NCBI RefSeq assembly: GCF_003130075.1
Contig: NZ_NRCW01000004.1
Span: 1-64,000, forward strand
Length of the DNA: 64,000 bases
From: Aggregatibacter segnis
Lineage (GTDB): Bacteria; Pseudomonadota; Gammaproteobacteria; Enterobacterales; Pasteurellaceae
Reading direction: 5' to 3'
A program made the translations under genes and the position numbers. The notes beneath the pieces were generated by a model. The model was not told the origin of the DNA. It searched no databases and worked only from the letters and a program-made list of their open reading frames with translations. This document shows positions 42,018 to 52,153 of the stretch, piece after piece. Position 1 is the first letter of the stretch, and every line of letters starts with the position of its first letter.

Positions 42018-45000
42018 TTATTCTTCTTGAGAGGACATTAATGAGGTGTTTCCACCTGCCGCAGTGGTGTTATAACTGCGAGAAAACTCATCATACAATG
42101 GCAGTAAATCTTGGGTATCTTGCCAGTCGTAACATTTGAAAATAGCTTGACTGTTTTCAGCCAACCATTGACGTTTAGCTTTATCAAGTGCGGTCAAATA
42201 AATGCCTTTTTGACAATGACCTAACTTCGTATCAACACGAATATCCGGTTTGGCTTTGGCGGCTAATGGATGCTGTGGTTCCACCAAAATGCTAAAACCT
42301 TTGGCAAGCAATTTTTCTGCCGCTTTTTCTGCTGCCGCTAAGTCGCCGTTGAGAATGGCTACTTCACAAGGCAGATAAGCTAGGGAGTTGTGTTCACCGG
42401 TGATACTTTCTAATACCGGTTTGGTTGTGCCTAGCGTATTTTCATCGCCAAATTGGCTGTAGTAGCGAGGCGTGCGGGTTAAGCGTTGCAAATAGAACTC
42501 ACCGCCGGCTTTCGGCCCCGTACCGGACAATCCGTGTCCGCCAAACGGTTGAACACCAACCACCGCGCCTACAATATTACGGTTGATATAGAAGTTACCG
42601 CAGTTTAAGTGGCGTTCCACCATATCCATCTGTTTGCGAATACGGGTATGGCAACCGCCGGTCAGCGCATAACCTTTTTCATTTACCATTTTAAGGACAT
42701 TGAGTAAGTTATCTTTTTTATAACGTACGATGTGTAGAATCGGACCGAAGACTTCACGCTGCACTTGATCGAGGTTATCCAACAGATACACACTTGGCGC
42801 CACGAAATACCCTTGGGTTGGTGTGTCGATTTCCGCATAAGCGCGGGCGACTTTACGCATGGCTGCCTTGTGGTTTTCTAGATTTTGTTTAGCTTCTTCA
42901 TCAATCACAGGACCGATATCGGTAGCCAATAGACGTGGGTCGCCTAAACTTAATTCTTTAATGGCTTCCGTGATCATTTTGTAATAATGATCTGCCACAT
43001 CTTCTTGTAATAATAAGATGCGTAATGCGGAACAACGTTGACCTGCCGAGTCAAAGGCGGAGCTAAGAACATCGGCAACGACTTGTTCCGGTAAGGCTGA
43101 AGAGTCAACGACAAGGACGTTTTGACCGCCAGTTTCCGCAATCAACACAGGATCGTTATCTGCCAATGCTAGACGTTGCTCAATGAGTTTGGCCACTTCG
43201 GTTGAACCGGTAAATACGACGCCATCAAAAGCTTGTTGGACTAACGCTGCTCCTAAATCTCCGGCACCTAACACCAGTTGTAGGGTTTCTTTCGGGATGC
43301 CGGCTTGGTATAAGAGTTTTACGGCGGCATACGCAATTAATGAGGTTTGTTCAGCCGGTTTTGCAATCACTGCATTGCCAGCCGCTAAAGAGGCGGCAAT
43401 TTGGCCGGTAAAGATGGCTAATGGGAAGTTCCATGGAGAAATACAAAGTACTTTTCCACGGGGCTCGGCAAGGTGATTTTGTGTTGCCAGTTGTTCTAAT
43501 TGAACGGCGTAATAACGTAAGAAATCCACGGCTTCACGCAATTCGGCAATGGCGTTTGGCAAGGTTTTGCCCGCTTCAACCACTGCGAGTTTCATCAATA
43601 AACCGAAATGTTCTTCATATAAGTCGGCAGCATTGCGTAAAACATTGGCTTTTTCCACCGCACTTTTAGCTTTCCATTGCGTATTGTCGGTAGCGGTAAA
43701 CGCTTTTTCCGCTTGATTTACGGCTAAAAAGGCGACTTCTGCGACAGTTTCATTGAGATTGGCCGGATTGGTGACTTGATGTGCCGGTACATTTTCAGCA
43801 TTGTCAAATGCGACTAAAGAGGTAGCGTTTTCAATGGTTGCCGCATTCAGCGCTTGTTCTAATCTTGCTAATTCCAATTCATTGCTCAGATCGAAACCGG
43901 CGGAGTTTTTACGGTTTTTAAATAATTCTAACGGTTTAAGAACCGACTTATTCGGCTCGCCATGAGATTTGGCATAAAGTTTCCATGGTGGTGTAACAAG
44001 TTGTTCGACCGGAATGTTTTCATCAACTAGCTGGTGAACGAAAGAGGAGTTTGCACCGTTTTCTAAGAGACGGCGGACTAAATAGGCTAACAAGGTAGCG
44101 TGTGTCCCCACCGGTGCATAGACACGCACTTGTCGATTCAGATTGTCTTTCCCCACAATATTGTCATAAAGAGATTCCCCCATGCCGTGTAGGCATTGGA
44201 ATTCAAAGTTTTTACCTTGGCCTAATTCGTGAATCGTGCACATGGTTTGCACGTTATGGGTGGCAAATTGCGGATAAATGACATCTTGCGCGGCAAATAA
44301 TTTTTTCGCACAAGCAATATAAGAAATATCGGTGTGATTTTTACGTGTGTAAAGTGGGAAACCGTCCAAACCGTCTGCTTGCGCCCATTTGATTTCGCTG
44401 TCCCAATAAGCGCCTTTAACAAGACGAATCATCAAATAGCCTTGTTTTTCTCTGGCTAAATTAATCAAATAATCCAACACAAATGGACAACGTTTGGAGT
44501 ATGCCTGCACCACGAAACCAATGCCTTTGTAGCCTTGTAATTCCGGTTCATCTAATAATTTTTCCACAAGATCGAGGGAAAGCTCTAAACGGTTGGCCTC
44601 TTCCGCATCAATATTGATACTGATGTTGTATTTTTTCGCTAATAAGAAGAGTTCTTTTAAGCGAGGGTAAAGCTCATTGATGGTACGATCATATTTGGAA
44701 CGGCTATATTTCGGGTGAATCGCAGAAAGTTTAACGGAAACACTGTTACCGTTATAAATGGTTCTGCCGGCTGCGTCTTTACCCACTTCTTCAATGGCGT
44801 GTAAATAGTCATTGAAATAGCGTTGTGCATCGGCTTCTGTCATGGCAGCTTCGCCCAACATATCAAAAGAAAACGTAAAACCTTTTTCGTAACGTGGTTT
44901 GATGTTTTGTAGCGCCTCTTGCATAGTCACGCCGGTAACGAACTGTTTACCCAAAATCTGCATAGATTTGATAATTGCCATACGCATAATAGGCGCAGAC

Positions 45001-45470
45001 AAACGGGAGAAACTACGGGTGAGCGCATTCGATAAACTGTTTTCATCAAGCGTTTCACTGATTTTTTTGCCAAAGAGTAGGCCATAACTTGCAGCGTTGA
45101 TGAAGAACGAATTGGAATTGCCAATGTGAGATTTCCAGTTCCCTTCTTGCAATTTCTCATAAATTAAGTCATCGCGGGTTTGTGCATCAGGAATGCGTAA
45201 TAAGGCTTCTGCCAAACACATTAACGCCACTCCCTCTTCACTGCTTAATGAAAACTCTTGCATTAAGGCATCTGCGCCATATTGTTTTTGTTTTAGTTGG
45301 CGTAATTTTTTAATTAACTTAATAGCATTGTCAGTGATGCGTTGTTCTTGTTCTGGAGAAAAATCTAATGTTTTCACTAAAGAATCGACCGCACTTTTCT
45401 CATCTAAACGATAATTTGCGGTGATCGCTTGGCGAATAGGGCTATATTGTTTTGATAGTGTGAATTGCAT
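42018..45470 (-). CDS. putA: Bifunctional proline dehydrogenase / P5C dehydrogenase
   Basis: PutA oxidises proline to glutamate through pyrroline-5-carboxylate, feeding electrons to quinone. The 1150-residue product has the flavin-dependent PRODH barrel (about 180-470; KLSAIHPKYSR, LMIRLVKGAYWDSEIK, YAPVGTHATLLAYLVRRLLENG). The aldehyde dehydrogenase part (about 570-1010) includes ETGGQN and the cysteine region SAFDSAGQRCSALR. It lacks the N-terminal ribbon-helix-helix that makes E. coli PutA (about 1320 residues) an autorepressor, so regulation must come from elsewhere. A consensus CRP site lies upstream. Confidence 0.96.
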   Translation of the reverse strand: MQFTLSKQYSPIRQAITANYRLDEKSAVDSLVKTLDFSPEQEQRITDNAIKLIKKLRQLKQKQYGADALMQEFSLSSEEGVALMCLAEALLRIPDAQTRDDLIYEKLQEGNWKSHIGNSNSFFINAASYGLLFGKKISETLDENSLSNALTRSFSRLSAPIMRMAIIKSMQILGKQFVTGVTMQEALQNIKPRYEKGFTFSFDMLGEAAMTEADAQRYFNDYLHAIEEVGKDAAGRTIYNGNSVSVKLSAIHPKYSRSKYDRTINELYPRLKELFLLAKKYNISINIDAEEANRLELSLDLVEKLLDEPELQGYKGIGFVVQAYSKRCPFVLDYLINLAREKQGYLMIRLVKGAYWDSEIKWAQADGLDGFPLYTRKNHTDISYIACAKKLFAAQDVIYPQFATHNVQTMCTIHELGQGKNFEFQCLHGMGESLYDNIVGKDNLNRQVRVYAPVGTHATLLAYLVRRLLENGANSSFVHQLVDENIPVEQLVTPPWKLYAKSHGEPNKSVLKPLELFKNRKNSAGFDLSNELELARLEQALNAATIENATSLVAFDNAENVPAHQVTNPANLNETVAEVAFLAVNQAEKAFTATDNTQWKAKSAVEKANVLRNAADLYEEHFGLLMKLAVVEAGKTLPNAIAELREAVDFLRYYAVQLEQLATQNHLAEPRGKVLCISPWNFPLAIFTGQIAASLAAGNAVIAKPAEQTSLIAYAAVKLLYQAGIPKETLQLVLGAGDLGAALVQQAFDGVVFTGSTEVAKLIEQRLALADNDPVLIAETGGQNVLVVDSSALPEQVVADVLSSAFDSAGQRCSALRILLLQEDVADHYYKMITEAIKELSLGDPRLLATDIGPVIDEEAKQNLENHKAAMRKVARAYAEIDTPTQGYFVAPSVYLLDNLDQVQREVFGPILHIVRYKKDNLLNVLKMVNEKGYALTGGCHTRIRKQMDMVERHLNCGNFYINRNIVGAVVGVQPFGGHGLSGTGPKAGGEFYLQRLTRTPRYYSQFGDENTLGTTKPVLESITGEHNSLAYLPCEVAILNGDLAAAEKAAEKLLAKGFSILVEPQHPLAAKAKPDIRVDTKLGHCQKGIYLTALDKAKRQWLAENSQAIFKCYDWQDTQDLLPLYDEFSRSYNTTAAGGNTSLMSSQEE

Positions 45471-45505
45471 GAGAAAACCTCCTTTTGTTATATAATTGTT
45501 AACAA

Positions 45506-45565
45506 AGTATAGGTGGTATGTTTATTAGTAAATGACTTTTTTGGTGATCTGTGATTGAAGTCACA
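45506..45565 (-). promoter_or_regulatory. CRP-dependent promoter of the putAP operon
   Basis: TGTGA-TTGAAG-TCACA at 45550-45565 matches both CRP half-sites perfectly. On the reverse strand a TATACT (complement of 45506-45511) could be the -10. This puts the CRP centre about 60 bases upstream of the start, a class I arrangement. It suggests catabolite control of proline use. Confidence 0.7.
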
Positions 45566-45639
45566 TAAAAAATGAGGTTTTGTTGTTCGTAATATGTACG
45601 AATTAAGTGTTTTATATACTGAAAGAGAAGCTGGAAATA

Positions 45640-45668
45640 AAAAACTCCCTACATTGAGGGAGTTTTTT
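45640..45668. terminator. Terminator of the frdABCD operon
   Basis: An 11-bp perfect stem (AAAAACTCCCT / AGGGAGTTTTT) with a 6-base loop lies just beyond the frdD stop and before the putA promoter. Confidence 0.85.
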
Positions 45669-45683
45669 ATTTAGGATGAGAGA

Positions 45684-46028
45684 TTATAGATTGAACACGG
45701 CAAATAACACGATGATGCTATAAAGTGTTGCCAAACCGTAGAAAATAAATCCGCCGGCCGGTACATGAACTTTAATATCATGCATACCGTGATGAACGCG
45801 GTGTAAGCCTCCCCACATTGGGAAAATTGTGAGAACGAGAATAACTAATTTCCCTAGCCAATGGTGTGCAAAGGCAATGATATTCTCCGGACTAATGATA
45901 CTGAAAGGCAATAGGAAGCCGAGAATAAGAATTAACACGGGGAAAGCCAAAGCACTTACCATGCCACCCGCACTGAACATTAACCAGACAGGTGGTTCGT
46001 TTGAACGTTTTGGATTTTGATTAACCAT
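45684..46028 (-). CDS. frdD: Fumarate reductase membrane anchor FrdD
   Basis: FrdD is one of two membrane anchors that bind menaquinol and hold FrdAB to the inner membrane. The 114-residue product has three hydrophobic segments and the family segments [17 protein letters not shown] and [20 protein letters not shown]. It is the last gene of frdABCD, nine bases after frdC. Confidence 0.94.
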   Translation of the reverse strand: MVNQNPKRSNEPPVWLMFSAGGMVSALAFPVLILILGFLLPFSIISPENIIAFAHHWLGKLVILVLTIFPMWGGLHRVHHGMHDIKVHVPAGGFIFYGLATLYSIIVLFAVFNL

Positions 46029-46037
46029 GACTTCCCC

Positions 46038-46430
46038 CTAGATAAATACTAACACTAAAGCCAATACGGTAACGGCGACAAACGCGCCACGTAAAGCATT
46101 TTTAATGAGTTTTGCCGGCAAACCGGTGGTACCTGACATCACTTCGCCTGTCATATCAAATAAGGTGACAGCATGGAGCAATAAAGCGGCCAATGAAATG
46201 ATGTTAAGAATCACAACAAGTGGATTTTGTAAGAATGGAATGAAATTCATGACAAATCCATCTGCTTTGCCTAAACAAATCACACCGTAAAGCAATACTA
46301 AGCTGAACCAAACGGTTGGCACGGCAGTCGCTTCACGTAGCATGTAGAATTTGTAGAAATCCCAACTTTTCCACCAAGTCGGGGTGATTTCACGAACGTA
46401 TTTTTTACGTTTACTTACTGTTGTAGTCAT
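46038..46430 (-). CDS. frdC: Fumarate reductase membrane anchor FrdC
   Basis: FrdC is the second hydrophobic anchor of fumarate reductase. The 130-residue protein has a polar N-terminus (REITPTWWKSWDFYKFYMLREATAVPTVWF, the quinone-site region) and three membrane segments. Twelve-base-scale spacing from frdB and frdD confirms the operon. Confidence 0.94.
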   Translation of the reverse strand: MTTTVSKRKKYVREITPTWWKSWDFYKFYMLREATAVPTVWFSLVLLYGVICLGKADGFVMNFIPFLQNPLVVILNIISLAALLLHAVTLFDMTGEVMSGTTGLPAKLIKNALRGAFVAVTVLALVLVFI

Positions 46431-46441
46431 AATCTTTCCCC

Positions 46442-47212
46442 TTACGCCTTCGGTTTAAGCATGGAAATGAGGTAATCTTTGGCACTTTCTAATTTGCCTT
46501 GGTTAATGGCGGTTGCCGGGCCTACATGTTTTGGACACACTTCGGAACAGGCGCCTACGAAGGTACAAGACCAAACGCCATTTTCACCATTCATGATTTT
46601 CATCCGTTCTGCTTTACCATGGTCGCGGTTATCTAAGTTATAACGATGACCTAAGGTTAATACGGCTGGACCAACGAATTCCGGGTTTAAACCGAATTGT
46701 GGACAGGCGGCATAACATAAACCACAGTTGATACACATGGAGAATTGGCGATATTTTTCCAATTGAGCCGGAGTTTGTTTAGTACGGCTTTTCGCTAATT
46801 CTTTCGATGGATGTGGTTTACCATCTAACTCAGGCGCTTTGTTACCAATCACATAAGGTTTGATGGCTTCTAAGCTTTCGATGAAGTGACTTAAGTCAAC
46901 GATTAAATCGCGTTCAATCGGGAAGTTTGCTAAGGCTTCAATACGCATATGACCACTGTAGTCACGCAAGAAGGTTTTACATGCCAATTTTGGAATGTTA
47001 TTTACCATCATGCCGCAAGAACCACAGATCGCCATACGGCATGACCAGCGATAAGAAAGTTCCGGTTCAAGTTTATCTTTAATGTAACCTAAAGCATCAA
47101 GTAAGGATGTTTGGCTGTCATAAGGCACTTGATAGGTTTTTAAGTGCGGTTCCTTATCAACTTCAGGATTATAACGTAGAACTTCAACGTTCATGATTGA
47201 TTGTTCGGCCAT
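46442..47212 (-). CDS. frdB: Fumarate reductase iron-sulfur protein
   Basis: FrdB carries electrons from menaquinol to FrdA. The 256-residue product has the [2Fe-2S] cysteines in [14 protein letters not shown]. The [4Fe-4S] and [3Fe-4S] ligands are in [15 protein letters not shown] and [10 protein letters not shown] start it at ATG 47212 ([17 protein letters not shown]), preceded by AGGAG. The frame stays open to 47293 but that part overlaps frdA. Spacing to the frdA stop is four bases. Confidence 0.95.
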   Translation of the reverse strand: MAEQSIMNVEVLRYNPEVDKEPHLKTYQVPYDSQTSLLDALGYIKDKLEPELSYRWSCRMAICGSCGMMVNNIPKLACKTFLRDYSGHMRIEALANFPIERDLIVDLSHFIESLEAIKPYVIGNKAPELDGKPHPSKELAKSRTKQTPAQLEKYRQFSMCINCGLCYAACPQFGLNPEFVGPAVLTLGHRYNLDNRDHGKAERMKIMNGENGVWSCTFVGACSEVCPKHVGPATAINQGKLESAKDYLISMLKPKA

Positions 47213-47216
47213 ATTA

Positions 47217-49025
47217 TTACTCCTTACCCGCTTGAGCTTGTTCTTTTGCTTTGGCGGCTGCTTCTGCTGCTTCTGCTTCTGCACCGTAAACACGTTTTGC
47301 CGGTTGTGATTTAGTGATTTTCACCGGGCTGTATTCAATGCGTGGTGCACCGTTTTCGTTATAGAACGCCAAGGTATGTTTCAAGTAGTTCACATCATCA
47401 CGTTCGGTGTAATCCAAACGTTGGTGCGCACCACGAGACTCTTTACGTTCAATCGCAGAGTTCGCAATAGATTGTGCCACGTCCAAAATGTAACCCAATT
47501 CAACGGTATACAATAAGTTTGTATTAAATACGCTAGAACGGTCAGTAATACGAATGTGTTTGTAACGTTCTTTGAGTTCTGCAATTTTATTAACAGCTTG
47601 TTGCATACTTTCTTGGGTACGATAGATACCGCAACCTTCTTCCATGGCCTGACCCATTTCGTCACGAATTTCAGACCAAGACTCAGTACCTTCCTGGTTA
47701 TAGAGATCAGTCAAACGTTTTACAATGTCTTGTGCTTGTGCATCAAGTGTTGCTTGGTTCGCCGGTGTGGCTTCAATTGCGCGTTGTGCAGCATATTCAC
47801 CCGCAACACGACCTAATACCACTAATTCAGCCAAGGAGTTGGAACCTAAACGATTCGCGCCGTGTAAACCGGAAGAGGCACATTCACCCACCGCAAATAA
47901 ACCTTTAATGCGGGTTTCGCTGTTGAAGTCAACTTCGATACCACCCATGGTGTAGTGAACTACCGGGCGTACAGGAATTGGCGCTTGTGCCGGATCGACA
48001 CCTTCATAAGCTTTCGCTAATTCACAAATGAATGGTAAACGTTCGTGTAAGTATTTTTCACCAAGGTGACGTAAATCTAAGTGCACCACATCAACGCCTT
48101 TAGCTGTTTTTAAGGTGTTACCTTTACGCCATTCTTGCCAGAACGCTTGAGATACTTTGTCACGAGGGCCTAATTCCATGTATTTGTTTTCCGGTTTGCC
48201 GATTGGTGTTTCTGGTCCCAAACCGTAGTCTTGTAAATAGCGATAGCCGTCTTTATTAACTAAGATACCACCTTCACCACGACAACCTTCGGTCATTAAG
48301 ATACCGGTATTTGGTAAGCCGGTAGGGTGATATTGAACGAATTCCATGTCACGCAATGGTACGCCATGGCGATAAGCCATTGATAAGCCGTCACCGGTAA
48401 CAATACCGCCGTTAGTGTTGAAACGGAATGCTCGGCAACCACCACCTGTGGCGATAACAACGGCGTTAGCATTAATTTGTACTAAAGAACCTTCCATCAT
48501 GTTCATGGCTACCATACCACGTGCATGACCGTCATCCACTAAAATGTCTAATACAAAGTGTTCATCGAAACGAATGATTTGTGGGTATTGAATGGAGGTT
48601 TGGAATAACGTGTGAAGTAAATGGAAACCGGTTTTATCAGCAGCGAACCAAGTACGTTCGATTTTCATCCCACCGAAACGGCGTACGTTTACATCACCAT
48701 CGGTTTTACGGCTCCAAGGGCAGCCCCAGCGTTCAAGTTGAGTCATTTCCACCGGAGAGTGTTCCACGAAATATTCCACGACATCTTGCTCACACAACCA
48801 GTCGCCACCGGCAACGGTATCGTGGAAGTGTTTATCGTAGGAGTCTTCTTCTTTAATCACTGCCGCAGCACCACCTTCAGCCGCAACAGTATGACTGCGC
48901 ATTGGGTAAACTTTTGATACTAAAGCAATTTTAAGATTTGGATTAGCTTGGGCTGCAGCAATCGCCGCACGTAAACCACCGCCACCTGCGCCAACAATGG
49001 CGATATCGACGTTAACAGTTTGCAC
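47217..49025 (-). CDS. frdA: Fumarate reductase flavoprotein (GTG start)
   Basis: FrdA is the catalytic subunit reducing fumarate to succinate in anaerobic respiration. The 602-residue protein has the FAD-binding [16 protein letters not shown] and the covalent flavin site His45 in [10 protein letters not shown]. It also has the catalytic region with [14 protein letters not shown]. The start is GTG 49025, nine bases behind GGAGG, giving [13 protein letters not shown] as expected. It is the first gene of frdABCD and is divergent from epmA, the same arrangement as in H. influenzae and E. coli. Confidence 0.96.
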   Translation of the reverse strand: MQTVNVDIAIVGAGGGGLRAAIAAAQANPNLKIALVSKVYPMRSHTVAAEGGAAAVIKEEDSYDKHFHDTVAGGDWLCEQDVVEYFVEHSPVEMTQLERWGCPWSRKTDGDVNVRRFGGMKIERTWFAADKTGFHLLHTLFQTSIQYPQIIRFDEHFVLDILVDDGHARGMVAMNMMEGSLVQINANAVVIATGGGCRAFRFNTNGGIVTGDGLSMAYRHGVPLRDMEFVQYHPTGLPNTGILMTEGCRGEGGILVNKDGYRYLQDYGLGPETPIGKPENKYMELGPRDKVSQAFWQEWRKGNTLKTAKGVDVVHLDLRHLGEKYLHERLPFICELAKAYEGVDPAQAPIPVRPVVHYTMGGIEVDFNSETRIKGLFAVGECASSGLHGANRLGSNSLAELVVLGRVAGEYAAQRAIEATPANQATLDAQAQDIVKRLTDLYNQEGTESWSEIRDEMGQAMEEGCGIYRTQESMQQAVNKIAELKERYKHIRITDRSSVFNTNLLYTVELGYILDVAQSIANSAIERKESRGAHQRLDYTERDDVNYLKHTLAFYNENGAPRIEYSPVKITKSQPAKRVYGAEAEAAEAAAKAKEQAQAGKE

Positions 49026-49347
49026 GATATTCCTCCAAGTAAAGGGATGATAATAAAAACACCAAATAGATTTTTGGTACTGTTAGGGTGAAGTCATTTT
49101 GCCATTATTTTTTGTGATTAGAACCTTTTTTCTCAAACTTTGTCGCGATTTCGTGATCTACCTCAAAAAAGTTAACAAACAGAACCAGTTGTTTACATTT
49201 TGTCTTATTGTTAACAAGTTATTAACGTTGAGTTAACTAAAAAGTGCATAAAAGTGCGGTGGAAAAAGGATTCATTTATGAATTTTGATTCACTTGTTTT
49301 AGAATAAGTCGCAAATTTTTCAAATTATCTTCAGCAAAGGGATATTT
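49026..49347. promoter_or_regulatory. Divergent frdA-epmA control region
   Basis: The 322-base gap holds regulatory-looking sequence and no gene. On the reverse strand TTGAG-GTAG-ATCAC (49153-49166) matches the FNR consensus at eight of ten positions, fitting oxygen control of frd. Three TTAAC pentamers with an 11-base period lie at 49211, 49222 and 49233, with a fourth at 49172. An uptake signal sequence sits near 49253. Confidence 0.5.
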
Positions 49348-50319
49348 ATGTTTGAACAAGAAGCATGGCAACCAACGGCATCCATCAAAAACTTACTTGA
49401 CCGTGCAAAATTAATTGCAGAAATTCGTCGATTTTTTACTGATCGCGGTTTGTTGGAAGTAGAAACACCGGTATTAAGCGAATTTGGCGTGACAGATCTT
49501 CATCTTGCCACATTCAGCACTGAATTTGTTTCTCCTTTCGGAGAGCAATCTAAAACATTGTGGCTTTCCACCAGTCCGGAATATCACATGAAGCGTTTGT
49601 TGGCCGCCGGCAGTGGTCCGATATTTCAAATTGGCAAAGTGTTTCGTAATGAAGAAGCGGGTAATCGCCATAATCCGGAATTTACGATGCTGGAATGGTA
49701 TCGACCACACTTTGATATGTACCGTTTAATTAATGAAGTAGATGATTTATTACAACAAATATTGGAGTGTCCGCCGGCAGAAAGCATGAGCTATCAATTC
49801 GCTTTTCAACAATATGTCGGATTGGATCCGTTGTCGGCGGAATTATCCGAACTTGTGGCAAAAGCGAAAAAATATCAGTTGGTGGATGCAGAAAAAGAGA
49901 ATCGCGATACGTTGTTGCAATTTCTTTTCAGTACGGTGGTGGAACCACAAATAGGACATGACTGCCCGGTCGTGGTATATCATTTCCCCGCAAGCCAAGC
50001 GGCGTTGGCGCAAATTAGCTCGGAGGATCTGCGTGTTGCAGAGCGTTTTGAGTTTTATTACAAAGGGCTAGAGCTTGCTAATGGTTTCCATGAATTGGCG
50101 GATGTGCGGGAACAATTACATCGCTTCGAGTTGGATAATCGTCAACGGGAAAAAGCCGGTCTGCCGGTGCGTAATATTGATAAACGTTTGTTGGGGGCGT
50201 TACAAGCCGGAATTCCGGATTGTTCAGGCGTCGCTCTCGGTGTGGATCGCTTGCTCATGATTGCCATGGGCGCGGAGAGTATTAAAGAGGTGATTTCCTT
50301 TGCGATAGACAATGCTTAA
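49348..50319 (+). CDS. epmA: EF-P-lysine lysyltransferase
   Basis: EpmA (PoxA/GenX) adds beta-lysine to elongation factor P, which relieves stalling at polyproline. The 323-residue protein is a catalytic-core-only class II lysyl-tRNA synthetase relative. It has [16 protein letters not shown], the [15 protein letters not shown] motif region, [21 protein letters not shown] and [15 protein letters not shown]. The anticodon-binding domain is absent, as usual for the family. It faces frdA across a shared control region and converges with fecE. Confidence 0.95.
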   Translation: MFEQEAWQPTASIKNLLDRAKLIAEIRRFFTDRGLLEVETPVLSEFGVTDLHLATFSTEFVSPFGEQSKTLWLSTSPEYHMKRLLAAGSGPIFQIGKVFRNEEAGNRHNPEFTMLEWYRPHFDMYRLINEVDDLLQQILECPPAESMSYQFAFQQYVGLDPLSAELSELVAKAKKYQLVDAEKENRDTLLQFLFSTVVEPQIGHDCPVVVYHFPASQAALAQISSEDLRVAERFEFYYKGLELANGFHELADVREQLHRFELDNRQREKAGLPVRNIDKRLLGALQAGIPDCSGVALGVDRLLMIAMGAESIKEVISFAIDNA

Positions 50320-50357
50320 AAGTTCGGTCATCAATGGCGATGTTTTTTTAAATGTTA

Positions 50358-50400
50358 AAAGTGCGGTCGAAAAATAAAATGTTTTTTATGACCGCACTTT
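50358..50400. terminator. Inverted uptake-signal pair between epmA and fecE
   Basis: An 11-bp perfect stem (AAAGTGCGGTC at 50358-50368 with GACCGCACTTT at 50390-50400) joins two uptake signals across a 21-base loop between convergent genes. Confidence 0.8.
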
Positions 50401-50402
50401 AT

Positions 50403-51170
50403 TTACTTCAAAATAAACATTGGTGTTTGGCTAATCGGATCGCGGTGAATCACCACCTCTAAATCAAACACCTCTTTTAACAGGCCCTCTGTCATCACTT
50501 CGTCAGGCGTCCCTTGGGCCATAAGGTTGCCGTCTTTGAGAACGATTAAATAATCACAATAACGACAAGCCTGATTTAAATCATGGAGTACTGTAATGAC
50601 GGTTTTGCCGTTTTGTTGCATTTGACGCATCATACCCATGAGTTCCGCCTGTCGGTTGAGATCCAAATAAGTTGTGGGTTCATCTAACAGAACAAGCTCT
50701 GCATCTTGCGCTAATGTCATGGCTAAGAAAACCCGTTGTTGTTGCCCGCCGGATAAATCCGATACCAAATGTTCCGCTAATTCTGTGGTGTGGGTTTGTT
50801 CCATAGCCCAAGCCACTAATTGCTCATCTTTATCACTTAATTTGCCCCACAAATTCAAATAAGGCGAACGGCCGTAAGCAATTAATTCACGTACTTTAAT
50901 GCCTTCAGGCACCAAATGTTGTTGTGGCAAGAACGCTAATTGTTTGGCGTATTCTTTCGGGGTGCTTTGCCAAATATCTTTGCCTTTGTGAGTAATTGTG
51001 CCTAGGCGAGGCTTGAGCAAACGGGCCACTGCTTTCAGTGTTGTGGATTTGCCACACCCGTTCGGGCCAATTAAGGCTATGATTTGGTTGCTAGGAAAGC
51101 TGAGAGATAAATCCCGTACGATAGTTTTATCTTGATAGCCTAATTGTAACTTATTGATCTCAATGCTCAT
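50403..51170 (-). CDS. fecE: Iron(III) dicitrate ABC transporter ATPase
   Basis: FecE is the ATPase of the ferric citrate importer. The 255-residue product has Walker A GPNGCGKST, signature LSGGQQQR and Walker B LVLLDEPTTYLD, and equals E. coli FecE in length. I start it at ATG 51170 (MSIEINKLQLGYQ), which overlaps the permease stop; the frame to 51401 runs inside fecD and has no homology. The specific fec name rests on the strong resemblance of the co-operonic FecB. Confidence 0.92.
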   Translation of the reverse strand: MSIEINKLQLGYQDKTIVRDLSLSFPSNQIIALIGPNGCGKSTTLKAVARLLKPRLGTITHKGKDIWQSTPKEYAKQLAFLPQQHLVPEGIKVRELIAYGRSPYLNLWGKLSDKDEQLVAWAMEQTHTTELAEHLVSDLSGGQQQRVFLAMTLAQDAELVLLDEPTTYLDLNRQAELMGMMRQMQQNGKTVITVLHDLNQACRYCDYLIVLKDGNLMAQGTPDEVMTEGLLKEVFDLEVVIHRDPISQTPMFILK

Positions 51171-52153
51171 TATTTCGTTCTCATCAATAAATAGAAGAAG
51201 TAAGGGGCGCCGATAATGGCGGTGAGAATACCGGCGGGCAGTTCTGTCGGCGGATCGATAACCCGCGCTAAAATATCGGAAATTTGTAACAACAACGTGC
51301 CGACTAGCATGGCCGCCGGCAATAATGTGCGGTGACGTCCACCGACCAATTTGCGTGCTAAGTGCGGTGCAACTAAGCCGAGAAATGCGATGGGACCGCA
51401 AATGGCGACGGCTGTGGTGGAAAGCGCAACAGCCAGCACTAATACCAAGATTTGCGTTTTATTTACGCTTACTCCCAAGGTGGCCGCTTTGTTTTCACCT
51501 AAACCTAAAGTGTCCAAATCTCGGCAGAAAATAAACGGTAACGGCAATAACACCAACAACCAAGGCAAAACAACATTGACATAAGCCCAACTTCTGCCCC
51601 ACAAACTTCCGGTTAGCCAAAGCATAGCCGTGTTGATTTCTACCGGATTAGTTAGCATTAAATAATGGCTGATTGCCGCCCATAGGGCAGAAAGCGCTAC
51701 GCCGATAATGGCCATTTTGATCGGGCGGAAGTTAAAACCACATATCATCCATAACAAAATGAAAGACAGGACACCGCCGATAAAGGCGAAAATCGGTAGC
51801 CAGTAAAAGGCTAAATTCGGTAGGAAGATTAATACGGTAACGGCAACTAAACCGGCGGCGTTATTGATTCCTAAAATATCAGGAGAGGCCAACGGATTAC
51901 GCACGACACTTTGCACCAACACCCCGGAAATGGCCAATGCGCCGCCGATAATAATGGCGAGTAGCGCGCGTGGCAGACGGTATTCCATTAAAGTGAAATA
52001 GTTTTTATCGTCAGGGTGAAAGGCCAGGCTAATTTCGTCAAAGGATAGCGTGTAAGTGCCGTAACGAATGCTTAATACAAATAATAGCGCGACCGTACAG
52101 AGTGCCGATAAGTAAAAGCCGATTGCACGGAATCCTGAATGAGAACGGCGCAT
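51170..52153 (-). CDS. fecD: Iron(III) dicitrate ABC transporter permease FecD-like
   Basis: This is the second membrane subunit of the ferric citrate importer (BtuC/FecCD family). The 327-residue protein has about nine to ten membrane segments. Conserved blocks include YRLPRALLAIIIGGALAISG, NPLASPDILGINNAAG and GPIAFLGLVAPHLARKLVG, the last contacting the ATPase. Start and stop overlap neighbouring genes by one base each, so translation is coupled. Confidence 0.92.
   Translation of the reverse strand: MRRSHSGFRAIGFYLSALCTVALLFVLSIRYGTYTLSFDEISLAFHPDDKNYFTLMEYRLPRALLAIIIGGALAISGVLVQSVVRNPLASPDILGINNAAGLVAVTVLIFLPNLAFYWLPIFAFIGGVLSFILLWMICGFNFRPIKMAIIGVALSALWAAISHYLMLTNPVEINTAMLWLTGSLWGRSWAYVNVVLPWLLVLLPLPFIFCRDLDTLGLGENKAATLGVSVNKTQILVLVLAVALSTTAVAICGPIAFLGLVAPHLARKLVGGRHRTLLPAAMLVGTLLLQISDILARVIDPPTELPAGILTAIIGAPYFFYLLMRTK

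Noticed and set aside
49172-49237. TTAAC array as a CRISPR-like or satellite repeat
   Set aside because: The units are only five bases long, with an 11-base period and few copies. This fits regulatory sites at most.
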